A DNA stretch of 64,000 bases, taken from positions 1,674,001 through 1,738,000 of the forward strand of contig OZ345385.1 of assembly GCA_977006965.1 (NCBI GenBank). Reading direction: 5' to 3'. Positions 42,940 through 54,298 of this stretch are shown here, piece by piece. Below the pieces are notes generated by a model. That model was not told the origin of the DNA and searched no databases. It was given only the letters and a program-made list of their open reading frames with translations. The stretch is from Phymatolithon calcareum. Lineage: Eukaryota; Rhodophyta; Florideophyceae; Hapalidiales. Positions within the stretch are counted from its first letter, which is position 1; each line of letters begins with the position of its first letter. A program made the position numbers and the translations under genes.

Positions 42940-44110
42940 TTCCCTCTCAAACTCGGAACAGAGCTCATAGACGCACGCACCAAACCAAGTATTTCCTCAT
43001 CGATCCCGCCGTGTCATCTCTCCCTCATCACGTATCTTGCGAGTGAAAAACGCAGGCTTACTACACAAATCATCCCAAAACAGTGCTTTCCTCTCCTCAT
43101 CCAAATCATCCACATAAAAAGGGTGCTGTCTCTACCGTGACTCTCCATCATCGGCGACCGTCGAGCTTCCGTGCGGCGCGTCAAAGAACATGCTGCACCT
43201 ATTCGTCGCCATAGCATTCTCTCGGAAATGGCGATCATTCCAAACCACACTCGAATAAATATGCTCATCCGCCGCATCAGAGAAGGAAAACAGCGCTAAA
43301 AGCCGCCGCACACGCGCATAAAGTACGAGAAACTCCACAAACTCGCGATGCCAAATGAGCCATCAAGAGCTCTTCGCCATCGTGAACCCTATATAACGAA
43401 ATATTGTGTTGCGCAATATGAGCGACTCATTCCTCCCAGTCGCAGTATCTTCCTCCGCATTTCGTGCGTTACGCGGGCGCAGACGCCAGCACGCAATCGA
43501 CAAACATTCGTCCAACTCTGTTCATCCGCACTTGTCCATTCAATGAAGGAGAGGCGATGTTTGTGCACGGAGTGGTCGCCAAGAAGCTGGTCGCACGGTG
43601 TGATACTCGGCCCCGGAGTGATTGACGAAATAGCCGAACCACACGCCGGACGCTAATAGATGTGCGGCGGCACCGGAAAGATAGTTGTATGCGAGTGCGA
43701 TGCCGCGGTAGGTTTCAAACTCGCGCGGCACAACGTATATGCGCGATCGCCGCCAGCGCGCGTTTGTCAATTCTGAACGAGCTTCTGACAACGTGCGTGA
43801 AACACTGTCATCCTCTAGGGGCTGGTCGAAATGCACTGCGAAGACGTTGCGGGTGCTGCGGTCGCATACGGCGCGCAGAAGACGGGGATTAATGACGCAT
43901 CGCGTCGCTCGCCGGACGAAGCACGCGACTATCACTTCGCGTGCCCGCAGATGGGCACGAAGGGCGAGCAGGATGAAGGCGGTGATGACGATGGCAGATA
44001 CGGCGCGGCCCAGTAGCGTGCTGTGCCAGCGGTTACGGGGGCGGAACGAAGCGCACAACGGCCGAATCGCGTGTCAAGCTGGCGGCATCGGCATCGCCGC
44101 GGATAAGACT
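42940..44110 (-). pseudogene. GT14-like glycosyltransferase, copy 2
   Basis: The 172-codon frame at 44058-43540 gives the N-terminal half cleanly. It has a signal anchor (AVSAIVITAFILLALRAHL), then NVFAVHFDQPLEDD, then VPREFETYRGIALAYNYLSGAAAHLL, then WFGYFVNHSGAEYH. These match the GT14 substrate-binding region. After a frame change near 43600 the C-terminal half continues (EFVEFLVLYARVRR, DAADEHIYSSVVWN, then HPFYVDDLDEERKALF). The gene is therefore complete in content but broken once or more. In-frame length is near 390 codons, in the range for the family. Neighbours are an NB-ARC/WD40 gene downstream on the other strand and the hAT element on its 3' side. Confidence 0.65.
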
Positions 44111-44439
44111 GCAAGCGGGACGCGTAGCGCTACAATTAGTATTGGTCCTTTCTGTTCGTTGGCCGGGGTGCGAGCGCAGGTGCAGGAATGTCTGGAAGTT
44201 GGATGCCGCGGCTGTAAATTTATCTCATTGCAATTCTGCAGCAACTGGAGGCCGCGGGGAACGCAACTCTACGTCATCCTCTGACCAATTGCTGCGCAGT
44301 CACTGTCACTGAGCACTGAGTATCATATCATACATCACTGGGGGGAATTTTTTTCCAAATTCCATCATTTATTGTCAGGCCCGTTGATTTATCAAAATTT
44401 AATAATTGGGCCAAATTGTTGCGATGTCGAAACAATCTG

Positions 44440-46715
44440 ATGCTTGGGCAAACAACACATCGGCGAATCTGCAGGACTGCCTATCGCTTTGGATACAGTG
44501 GCGTTATTGGCAGAAGAGCACAGGAATTTCGAGGGTGCATGTGACGCATGCGCTGTGCAGCTGGAGAGAAAGAGAACCGAAGTTGGGGAAATGCAAGGCC
44601 CCGGAGGATCGAGCTTGAACTCCGGAATCATCGTAAGTCTGACAATCCTAGAAGCTGAATTCGTGCAACTGAAGTCAAGAAATGACGTGGATCTTGAGTC
44701 AGCGATCTAGCCTTTGCGCGCTGAGACACCAGACCCAGGTCCCAGTTTCTTTTCTGAGTCGGATGTGGCAGGTCGACAACGATTTTGGATTGGAAATTGC
44801 ACGCCTCCTCAACAAGATGAGTCTCTGCAAGCTTCGTTTTGTTGCAAACGAAGGCAGTATCATGCTTCATGATTTGCAGCTAGACTTTTGTAAGCGACAG
44901 GCCGAGGCGAAGAAGACAAGCTCCTCTTGGCATGCGCGGATTCTCAGTGGATATATCCAACAACTGCCGAGCACTTTCAAGGATTCATTGTCGGATGAGA
45001 ACGGCGATTTCTTTCAGCATGCATTGCTGACGCACGCACCGAGGCCGTGGTGGTCCGTCGTCGACGACAAGTATATTCATCTGAATCTTGCGAGACACTT
45101 GGTGTATGCAAATCTGTGTACCGAACTTGCCGCTCTTCTTCTGGATGCACGATGGACGCATGTTCGGTTTGAGATCGGTGGTATGTTGTCACTCAAGTCG
45201 GACTTCGCGTATTTGATGAATCTTGGCGAAGATGTTTTTCCACTCGGACTCAGTCGGGAATTTGAGTTGATATTGAAAGCTATACAAGTTTCGTGGGGAA
45301 GAGTAGCGGAAGGAAAGCGATCGTTTCTGTTGCAAGTGTGCGGGGGCCTGTTTATTTTAAGGACGGAGAGCGCTGCTGTGAGATCCTACTTGACTAGCGT
45401 CGAAGTCCACACACCATTGCCGTACTTGGTGCCTGTTACGCCGTTTTTCCCTGACCCGCGCAGCGCTCTGATAATGGAGATTCCGATGGGAGGTCGTTGT
45501 GAAGCAGTTGATTGCTCTCCTTGCGGTCGTTTTATTGCAGCAGGAGCAGGGAATGATGTCGTTGTTGCAGATGCATCCACCGGTTATATTAATAAGCGTT
45601 TGAAAGGACAGTCGGCACTTGTATCGTGCGTGACGTTTGCCGGTGGATCAAAGCGCATTGTCTCAGGGTCGCAGGACAAATCAGTCGTTGTGTGGGCATG
45701 GGAGTCGTCCGAGTCGCCGGCTCATGTTCTCGAAGGGCACAGCGAGGAGGTAAACGGCATTGCTGCATGCAGCGACGGTTCGAAGATATTCTCATGCTCT
45801 GAGGATCGTACCTTGAAGATTTGGGACGCGAACAGAGGCACGCAGATCGAAGAATTCGTACAGCAAAGCGATGTTTATTGTGGCGCAAACACTGAGATAC
45901 AGATCCTCAAATACCTACAGAAAAGCGGTGTTTATTGTGTTGCTGTTTCTAGTAATGATCAATACGTTGCAATCGGACTGTATTATGGAAGGTTGAAAGT
46001 TATGAACAGCAGTACCGGTCGAACTGTCCTCGAAGATTCCAGCGCACACGAACGAAGAATTGTTTCCGTTGCATTCAGTGCGAGCGACCAGCTGTTGGCG
46101 ACAGGGTCAGTGGACGGAACAATTCGAGTATGGAACACTACAACGTGGGCGTGTGTCGGTGGGCCCTTTCAAGGACACGAAGCTCATTTGATATGTGTCA
46201 CGTTCAGTCCAGTCTGTCAACTACTCGCGTCTGGATCGTTGGATCGTACTGTTCGGTTGTGCAGCATCAGTACTGGAAGAAATATCTGGACATCCTCAGA
46301 TATGCACAGCGCAATGAAAATTGTCTCGTTTACTCCTGGCGGGGAACGCATAATTTCCGAGTCTTTTGATGGCAATATACGCATTTGGGACACGCGTGTG
46401 GAAGCGGAAGCGACTGAACGGGAATATGGACATTCTTGTTCTGTACGGGCCGTTGCTATAAGCCATGACGGGCTTCGAGTTGCGTCCGGGTCGGAGGGCA
46501 GAACGGTACGATTGTGGAACTCGCGTACCGGCAATCAGATAGGTCGTCCACTGGAAGGGCACACATTCTCGGTGAGATGCGTTTCATTCAGTCGTGACGG
46601 GAGATACTTAGTCTCCGGATCATTCGTCGAGCGGATCTTAGTCTCCGGATCATCCGACAATAAAGTTCGCCTCTGGGAAGTTAAAAGAACGATTTACCTG
46701 ATACCCCTTCCGTAG
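44440..46715 (+). pseudogene. NB-ARC/WD40 (APAF1-like NLR) copy 2, 5'-truncated
   Basis: Only the last part of NB-ARC (GLPIALDTVALLAEEH) remains, followed by a stop near 44710. A 677-codon frame (44682-46715) then covers the winged-helix region (LHDLQLDFCKRQAEA) and a WD40 array of about nine repeats, including GSQDKSVVVWAWE, SEDRTLKIWD and GSVDGTIRVWN. The P-loop is lost. Two in-frame microduplications occur in the propeller, with 60-bp and 33-bp periods. The last blade ends abruptly at WEVKRT and then unrelated residues, so the 3' end is replaced. The frame could still give a free propeller protein. It is the least damaged of the three copies. Confidence 0.85.
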
Positions 46716-47984
46716 AACACTCTACTTGCAATTCTTTTCCTGCCACGCAACAACCCGTTTCGACATACTTCGAAACGAATCCACAATCCCCTTCTTCTCA
46801 TCTGTCAGTCTATCGCGGTGGTAACTCCTCTCTACCACCTTGCCAGCTGTTTTCCCCTTAACTTCATCCACCTCCCTCACCCCCTCGCAACCTACCTCCA
46901 CACCTCGCGGAACTCCGCGCGGTAGCAGAACGTACATCCAACTGGCAACCTTCTTAACCTCCCCCAGCCATTTGCGCCCGTTACTAATATCCGCTTCGTG
47001 CGCAACTTCGACTTTGTCCCTGTGACTCGATCAAAGTGAACCTTCATTCTCCTCAATTACATTCCCGCGTTTCGTCGCGAAACTTGCGCGCTTTGCGCAG
47101 ACGCAAAAGCGAGAGCAGGCGCTGCATCTGCGCTTTGTCCTTCCCATAGGATACAGCCTTGCGGTAGAGCGGATTGCCAAACTGCGAACGCACGTCCACC
47201 CTCTCCCCCCCCCACCCACCACCACGATAAACCGCAGCAACTCTGCACACGTCAACGAAGAATTCAATTTGTCCACCGACCGCACGTATGCCTTGTCCCT
47301 TCCGAAGCGCATTTCATCCCGCAGCGCGTTGCCCCACACTGCACGCGCACCACGGCTTTACGAATATGGCATGAGAGATCTGTTTCTAATTTGCTTCATA
47401 GATTTTTTCGAGCTTTCAAATCGCCCCTCAATTGAAGGGGTTCGTAAAACAGACACTAGTACGGAGAACTCAATCTCGTTTATGCTGAACTTTCCTGAGA
47501 TCTACATTGGTGGTGGTCTTACTGAGAGCCAGATCCTGTGTGAGTCTCTTTTCACGCCCAAAGTGCGTTTGGTAGAGCCATTGCCAATGTTGTCCTTTCA
47601 TTCAGCTCACCGCAGTTTCCAGATCTGCACCAACACCGACACTGGCCCGTGTTGAAGCGATCAATGCAGTGGAGTATGCCGTGGAGAAGACCGCGAATTG
47701 CGTCGCCAACTCGCGCATCGGGCACCGGCTACACTTCTGCGCCATTCATACTCAATGGAACTGGCTTCAAAGGATGGGAGCGCAGTGCGCACAACAATGA
47801 TAAAGCCAGTGAGGCTAAGACATCGTCTGCAACCGCAGCTTGAAAGGCTCAGGCGGCGAGATAAGATAATACGAGCAACAAGAACAGGGCTATCATAATC
47901 TCCGTCAACACGACTCGGAGGTAACGTCGCTGCTGACTCCAATATTGGCCGTCTTGTTGATTGAATAGGCTGGAACGTGCCGAA
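46716..47984. other. Stretch with no recognised gene
   Basis: A pyrimidine run CCCCCCCCCACCCACC lies near 47207-47222. Around 47395-47450 is a 60-bp block with a CCCCTCAATTGA palindrome that also occurs near 305-375 and 28705-28765. Short frames on both strands show no motif. Confidence 0.4.
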
Positions 47985-48134
47985 GGAATCATTGCTGTTA
48001 TTATCATACCCAGCGAATCCGGTTGCTTGCCGATGTTGCCAGGTGGGCGGTGTACCGTTTACAAATTCGCCGACGAAGGCAGATCTCCAATAAAGTTATA
48101 TTTTTTAATTGTCCCCTCGTTTAGTTAGTCTTAC
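47985..48134 (+). repeat. Probable 5' LTR remnant
   Basis: The segment ends with an AATAAAG signal at about 48090 and a terminal CA at 48134. It is followed by a possible primer site TGGGTGCTGCTCGC. Without a partner LTR the left boundary is a guess. Confidence 0.3.
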
Positions 48135-48337
48135 AGTGAGCTGGGTGCTGCTCGCAAGAGCTCCGGCAAAACCTAGCGCTAGTTTATATAGTATCCTACT
48201 TCGACTTTCGGCGAGAAGGAGGGCAGCTCACGGTCCGCACCAAAGAGCCCCCCCAACAAAAAGAAAAACAAACAAAAACATCTCTCTCTCTCTTTTTCTC
48301 TCTTTTTATCCCCACATTAGGTACCCCCAGCAGGGCA

Positions 48338-48529
48338 ATGGCGCCTCCCAGTGAGCTCATAACCTTCAATGGCGACAGCGACGCCAGGAAGTTCTTCTTC
48401 GTCTACGAAAACATTGTCCAGAAAGAAGCCTCCGTCGAGGAGAAGGCCGAACGAGTCGTTCAGCACCTGACCGAAAAGGCCTTCGACTTTTACTACGACA
48501 AGTTTGTCCGCGAGGACACCCCAAACTGA
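48338..48529 (+). pseudogene. Gypsy-2 Gag N-terminus
   Basis: The 63-codon frame begins MAPPSELITFNGDSDARKFF, a gag-like start, and stops at 48527-48529. The following frame resumes near 48600 with EAEKKIDKLCEQMGELALAI. Most of capsid is therefore deleted. Confidence 0.65.
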
Positions 48530-48639
48530 TCTATCCTACGGAATGTCACATCGACTCCCTAAATGTCGCTAAAGGGACCGGGACACAAGTATCCTTCCAG
48601 TCCGAGGCTGAGAAGAAGATTGACAAACTCTGTGAGCAG

Positions 48640-50780
48640 ATGGGCGAACTTGCACTTGCCATTTCCCAGAGGAAAGAAGTCCTCGAGCCCGCTGGACGTC
48701 CCAAGACCTGCAGCTATTGCAAAGCGGAGGGTCATGTGTCGACACAGTGCAGAGACAACCCTATGAAGGAGATGAAGTGCCGCTTCTGCAAGAAGTGGGG
48801 CCACAACGAAGTTGCCTGCTACTCAAAGCAGCGCCATGAGATCGACCAAGCTATCGCTCGTCAACAGCAACGCCCCCAGGAAGCACCTATGGCACAGCAG
48901 GCACCTCCCCCAGCCGAAAATGCCAACGTCCTCACACTCGCCCCGGATGGTGAAACATCTCAGGCGGATGAAGAGGTTGCCGCCGTCAATCGTACGGCCG
49001 AAGGTGAGCCTCTCCCGAAAAACCCGCGCCGAGAAGGGGATGGCGATCTAATGCATATTGCACGCTCACCCACTGTCCTCGACGGTACTCGCAAGACAAT
49101 TCCTAGTCGCGTGGCTAAGAAAACTAAGAGGAAGGTTACCCGGAAACCTACGAAGAACACGGCGGCTAAGGAACTGGGAAGCCGCGGGGAGAAGTACGAC
49201 TTGATGTCCAATCTCGCACAAGCGTCTTCAGGTATTTGCTTCGGTCAGTTACTCCGTGGAGATGCAAATGAGGCGCGAGGAGACCTTCAGAAGCTTTTTG
49301 CTCGACGCGCTCTGTCCAGGAAGGGTCCCAACGTTCAGACAATCGACACGACGAACTTGGTAGTGCCCGTCAGGCTAATGATCCGTCACGAGTTTGCTCG
49401 AGTTCAAGTCAGTGGCCGCGAAGTCTATACCCTCCTTGAAACCGGTGCCATCCCCAACGTGATGTCTAGCGATCTTGCCAACCATCTTCGCATTATACCT
49501 ACCCATACCCGACGCAGGCTCGAAGGATACGCAGGAGATACGGAGGATTGCCTCGGTATCGAGGAAGAAGTTGCGGTAAGCTTCGATCACGTCCGTGTGC
49601 CTATCACATTCCTCGTTTCTTCGAGCTCGAAGTACAACTTGATCATTGGGTTACCAATTCTGAAGAAGTTGAGGACCAAGATGGACCTCGGGCGCAGCAT
49701 CGTCAAAATCAAGTATGGTGGAGAGAGGGTTAGGCTCAATCTTGTCCACGAATCGCTTGACTTCGACTCCACAGATGAAGAAGAGTTTACTTCCGAGTCG
49801 GAGAGTGATTCCGATTCCAGTGCGGACTCCGACTCCGACTTTGACCAGAACTTTGGTTCCGACGCCGATGATGAAGGTATGGTCCTCGCCCTGAATGTGA
49901 TTGGTCATGAGGAAGAACTGCCCTTTAAAGAACCCGTCATCTACCAGAAAACCTCCCACTTAGACAACGCGACCCAAAACAAGCTCTTTTCTTTACTGCA
50001 GGCTCACGATATAGTCGCTGAGTCACTCGATGATCTTCGTCCATCCACCGTTCCCACAACGCATTCATTCTCTCTTTCTTCCGAAAATCCAATCTATCAT
50101 CGTGCTCGCCGTCTCCCGCCGATGCACAACGATATTGTCAAGAAGGAAGTTGAGCGCATGCTCGACGCGGGTATTATCCGTCCTGCATCGTCAGCCTGGT
50201 CCTTCCCTGTCGTCATTGCCAACAAATCTGATGGTACACCGAGGTTCTGCGTCGATTTCAGGAAACTCAACAAGCTCAGGACTCCGGATCGTTGGCCCCT
50301 TCCACGACCGGATGAGATTATTGAAGATCTTTCGGGCAGTTCCGTATTTTCTACTGTCGATCTCTTCAGCGGATTCTGGCAAATCAAAATGTCGAAGGCT
50401 TGTAAAGAGAAGACGACTTTCGTGTGCAAGTATGGAACATTTCAGTTTGAAGTCATGCCCTTCGGCCTGATGAACGCACCAGCCACATTCCAGAGAATGA
50501 TGGTCCAGCTTTTTCGAGACATGGACTTTGTCTGCGTGTATCTGGACGACATTGCTGTCCACTCGAAGAGCGTCGAGGAAAATTTCCTGCACCTTGATGC
50601 CATGTTCAACAAGCTTGCCAGTCATGGTCTGCGTATGAAGATCACGAAGTGCCAGTTTATTCAGAATCGCATCAAGCTTCTCAGTCACATAGTCGATGGG
50701 GATGGAATCCGAGTCGACGCAGACAAGATCGACATCATCCAGAATGCACCGCGACCGAAGACACGAACAGAGCTGAGGGA
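48640..50780 (+). pseudogene. Gypsy-2 nucleocapsid, protease and RT (truncated)
   Basis: Two CCHC knuckles (CSYCKAEGHVSTQC and CRFCKKWGHNEVAC) open the frame. A protease-like domain follows with LLETGAIPNVM, where Glu replaces the catalytic Asp of DTG. An acidic Ser/Asp run (residues about 385-410) is a linker. RT is well preserved: FCVDFRKLNKLR, TVDLFSGFWQI, FQFEVMPFGLMNAPATF and the catalytic YLDDIAVHSK. The sequence leaves the family at about 50780, inside the RT connection. The frame reaches 50928 only by chance reading. It cannot transpose itself. Confidence 0.85.
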
Positions 50781-51191
50781 AATTTCATATTGCTACTATC
50801 CCACTATCCAGTCCTGCGACAGAAAACGTTTTTGTCTAATTTGCCTTCACGTACAAGCTCCAGACGGCAGAGTGCCGAGAATTTTGTCTTCTGTTGGAAC
50901 ATTTGAATACAAACTGTACCCTCAATAATACAGTTCAGCCGTATATGGAGGAAAAGATCTGGGCCAAAGGTGCAGTGTTTCTTGTCCACAGCTCCACATG
51001 ATATTTTCTACCTCCTCGTGCGTCATCTTGCGTCTTCCGCCGCTGTAATGTTTCATCGGCGTTTCGCCTTCAGAATCGCTCACTTGTGTCGATTGAAAGG
51101 CAATTGATCGATTCACACGGTTCCAAATGATGGCTGCGCCAGTGTTTGCCTCTGGACACGACGAACGATCTGTCACCGCTCTCACTCACCG
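50781..51191. other. Stretch with no recognised gene
   Basis: It separates the truncated Gypsy element from the WD40 3' end. Only short frames occur. Confidence 0.35.
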
Positions 51192-51397
51192 CCCCAACTG
51201 TTATTATGTGTCCCAGCAGCGCATTTCCGATCAGAACCCATGAGTTGGCATCTCATATGAGACCAGAACTGTCTTGGGGTCTCGAGAGAATCCGCTGACC
51301 GTCCGAGCTGAACGACACACACAAAACCAAGTCAGAATGTCCTTCCAGAGGACCCCCAGTTTGATTTGACGTCTCTAGGTCCCAAAGTCGAACTGTT

Positions 51398-52626
51398 CTC
51401 CTTTGCCCCATCCACACAGCCAAAAACAGGAGAACAGTACTAGAAAGAGGCAAGGCAAGAAAAGAGAGCCTTCTGGCCGGCCATAAGGCTGCTAGAGAGG
51501 TGGAAGAGCTGCAGTGGATAAGTCGCGACGTACCAGCAATTTTGAGACATGAACAGTTCAAGAAAGCACTTGAATATCTCAGGAAAGGAATTTCAGCGAC
51601 ACCCCGAAAGCACCTCTCTTCAACGATGAAGGAGATGCGTTGGAGCTCAACAGAAAGAGAAAAATACCGTATGACATTCCTGAGTGCATTCCAGCAATCT
51701 TACGCCTTCCGAAAGTACGCCATCTCCAGTTGGCAGTGCAGTGGGCATTCGGGAGGCTCCCCCGCTGGGTACCACACTTCTAGAAGAGGAATTTGGCAAA
51801 AGTATACCAAGTATCACGGATACCCTGCAAAATCACCTCCCAAGGTCCCAAATGACTCAAGTTTTTGTGCCGATATGCGAAAGGCATCACAAGATAACCC
51901 TGCCGGAGCTCACAGAATGTCATCTGCCTAGCTCACCTCGATTCTTCTCCGAGAATGCCTCGGGAAGAATTAGCAGGACTGGAAGTAGTCTTCGGAATCG
52001 TCAACGAGGACGATTGTACCTGTAGGGATGGAATCAGCGGTCTGGGGGACGTTTGAAGGACCACCACGACGCTCGGTGGCCACACGGGGCTGAGCCTGCG
52101 CCGACGGGAGCAAGTTTCCTGGGACAGGCCCACGAATCGCATTTCCACTCGATAGTTTCAAACGTTTTGCGGAAGGCCCTGGGGAAGAGGAGGGCATGCG
52201 CAAAGTCTCAATCTTGGTCTTAGAATCAATGTCCATCGGGACTGAAGCAATTGAATCTGCCACAACATTTTCCTGGTTGGCTTTAGGAGCTTTTAAAATA
52301 AATCAACATATGTCCCCCGTCCCAAATGACTGGACAGGAGACTAAGATGTCCGAAAAAGCACTAGACCAGCAATTATTCATTACCATAGTCTTCTCTGAC
52401 GACATGGAATGGACAAAACGCTGCAGATATGAGATACAGGTGAAACGTCAAGTGAGCTCCAAGCTTTTCCCCAAACGGGTTTTTGCAGCTAGGGCCACGA
52501 CACTCCTCAAGGAGCAGAATGGAGTATTGTGCGCTACATCAGCAGTAGTAGCTGAAGCGCATCTCTGTTACAGTACAAAGAGTGTCGCTGAGGGCGTTAA
52601 TTTGATTTTATATTAAGTAAAAGAGG
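51398..52626 (+). mobile_element. LINE F, 5'-truncated, 9-bp TSD (one mismatch)
   Basis: CGAACTGTT (51389-51397) and CGAATTGTT (52627-52635) flank it, splitting a WD40 repeat of copy 3. Plus-strand pieces include EELQWISRDVPAILRHEQFK, a KYRMTFL-region equivalent of the KIPYD block and, after a nested insertion, SEKALDQQLFITIVFSDDME. A 3' UTR follows that matches 1-140. It is related to LINE A and LINE D in the C-terminal module. No RT core is present. Confidence 0.75.
51858..52318. mobile_element. LINE B insertion with inverted 5' part, 13-bp TSD
   Basis: GTCCCAAATGACT lies at 51845-51857 and 52319-52331. The right 50 bp are the LINE B tail in plus orientation (GGAGCTTTTAAAATAAATCA). The left part carries a minus-strand frame starting MADSIASVPMDIDSKTK at 52263. 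An inverted 5' segment joined to a direct 3' tail is the signature of twin priming. The frame could be the start of ORF1 of the source element. Confidence 0.75.
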
Positions 52627-54298
52627 CGAATTGTTTTTGTCGTACGATCCAGAGACTAAATATCGCCCGTCACGACATCTCACCATCTCGCCAAATCTGT
52701 ATGCCCTTCCAATGGACAACCAATCTTACTGCCGGCACGAGAGTCCCACAATCGTACCGTTCCGTCCTCTGACCCGAACGCAACTCGAAGCCCGCCATGG
52801 CTTACCGTAACTTCCCATACATGAACATATTGTCCATATTCCCTTGCATATGCTTCCGCTTCCACACGCGTGTCCAAAATGTATATATTGTTTCAATAGA
52901 GCCGAAAAATGTGCTTTCGCTGTCAGGAGAAAACGAGACACTTCCCACTATGCTGTGCGTACCTGAAAATGTCCAGATATATCTTCCAGTGTTGACCTTC
53001 CACAATCGAAGAGTATGACCTTCTGATCCAGGCGCGAGTAGTTGTCCGACTGGACTGAACGTGACAAGTGAAACCCAATTTGCGCTCCACCAAAGGCCAT
53101 CGGTGGAGACTCGAGGAGCTTTCTCTGTTCCCTCTTGTGCCGCATGCGTAATGAGCATGCTCTCAGAAACGGCCCCAAGCGTGTCTCTTGCTGCAAAGTC
53201 AACCTTGCACCCTGCAGAGTGCGCGATGGCATGGCTCCTGGTGGTGATGGCCATTCTACTCTCTCGAAAATAACTTATCAACTGAGACAAGTCGTTCAAA
53301 AATCCTTTCCGACAGTCTTTCGTAGGCCAGAGATTGTTAACCAGAAACAGGAAGACTTTCCCTACGAACCATGCGACAGTATAATCTATAGCTTTCCCGA
53401 GCGACGAACAACGTTCGGCGACTGAGGCAAATCCCGATGCTACTGTTAGACACACGATTCTCGCGATTTCCGATATTGCCATGGCCAGCGTGGCCCCTTG
53501 ACCAAGGGACATATACTGAATCTCTCCCGGGAAGCGGCTGCGAATATCTTAATCAAAGCAAGCCCTTGCAGCACGCTGGCTTTCCCGACACCGGTCATGC
53601 CGGCAACGCCGTATGGGCGTCTAGTGACTCCAGCGGCCGCCGTCAGTTTGCAAGCAGACACGGGAGGATAGAATCGCTTTCTTTAAAATTCCTTACGGTG
53701 TACTGTGTTTGCCGTCAACACTTCTTGCAGTGAAGTTGAGCGACGTGCCATGAGGTAGTTCTGGTATGCTTTATCCCACGCGATACACTTCACCTGCATT
53801 GCCGACGACTTGTATACTATCAAGCTTGGGTACAACGACAGTCTGAAGAGCTTGAATGTTGAATTCTGTGACGAGCAATGTTTTCAGCGAGACAAAGTGG
53901 ATCGAGGCGTCTTGTAATTGCGGTTAGAGAGCATTCATAGTATCTCTAATGTTTGAGTAACAGACAATGCGACGGAATTTTAACTTTAAGTTAGCCCTTA
54001 TGCCACTCGCATTCCCTGGGTACGTCTTCGATCGAACTGTTTCCAAAGTGGACTTGCAATGGTTGAACATGTTGCACACGGATGATAATGTGTCGCTGAA
54101 AAGATCGCGGATGCTAGTGTGGATAGTTACTGGTGATAATTGAAGGCGAGTCTCCACCTCGTCGATATGTCGCATCAAACCATTGAGTTCATCTGTCAAG
54201 CCGTGAAATGTATCAGGTCCTTTCCGGATGTCGAAGAGAATCGTCGTAATGCTGGTGAAGAGTGTACAGGCTTATGCAATAATGGCGGCCAATGCGGA

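Larger units (their letters stand above)
40775..44335 (+). repeat. 2.6-kb duplicated unit, copy 2 (with hAT insertion)
   Basis: This is the direct repeat of 36134-38790, moderately diverged. Its extra length is explained by the 930-bp hAT element at 41892-42821. The minus-strand GT14 region keeps a longer open frame than copy 1. Confidence 0.85.
47985..50780 (+). mobile_element. Second Ty3/Gypsy element, 5' part only
   Basis: A probable 5' LTR end (AATAAAG then CTTACA at 48134) is followed by an untranslated leader with a CT-rich run at 48283-48310. A gag start, two zinc knuckles, a protease remnant and RT come next. The element stops after RT at about 50780; RNase H, integrase and the 3' LTR are missing. 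Its RT (YLDDI type) belongs to a different Gypsy lineage from the intact element at 7299. Confidence 0.8.
51192..54298 (-). pseudogene. NB-ARC/WD40 (APAF1-like NLR) copy 3, rearranged
   Basis: Reading down from 54298, the N-terminal helices (GLTDELNGLMRHIDEVETRL), the KTYPGNAS block, the LPHGTSLNFTA linker and a P-loop region (GVAGMTGVGKAS, with Ala where Thr/Ser is usual) appear in order. Kinase 2 reads VFLFLVNNLW, with the DD changed to NN. After SMLITHAAQEGTEKA the NB-ARC domain is fused directly to a mid-array WD40 repeat (WVSLVTFSPVGQLLA), so the winged helix and about half the propeller are deleted. The array is then interrupted by LINE F (51398-52626) and resumes at 51397-51192 (LWDLETSNQTGGPLEGHSD, SSDGQRILS). 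Confidence 0.82.

Noticed and set aside
48283-48310. CT-rich run as a possible regulatory tract
   Set aside because: It lies in the leader of a truncated Gypsy element and is best read as low-complexity sequence.
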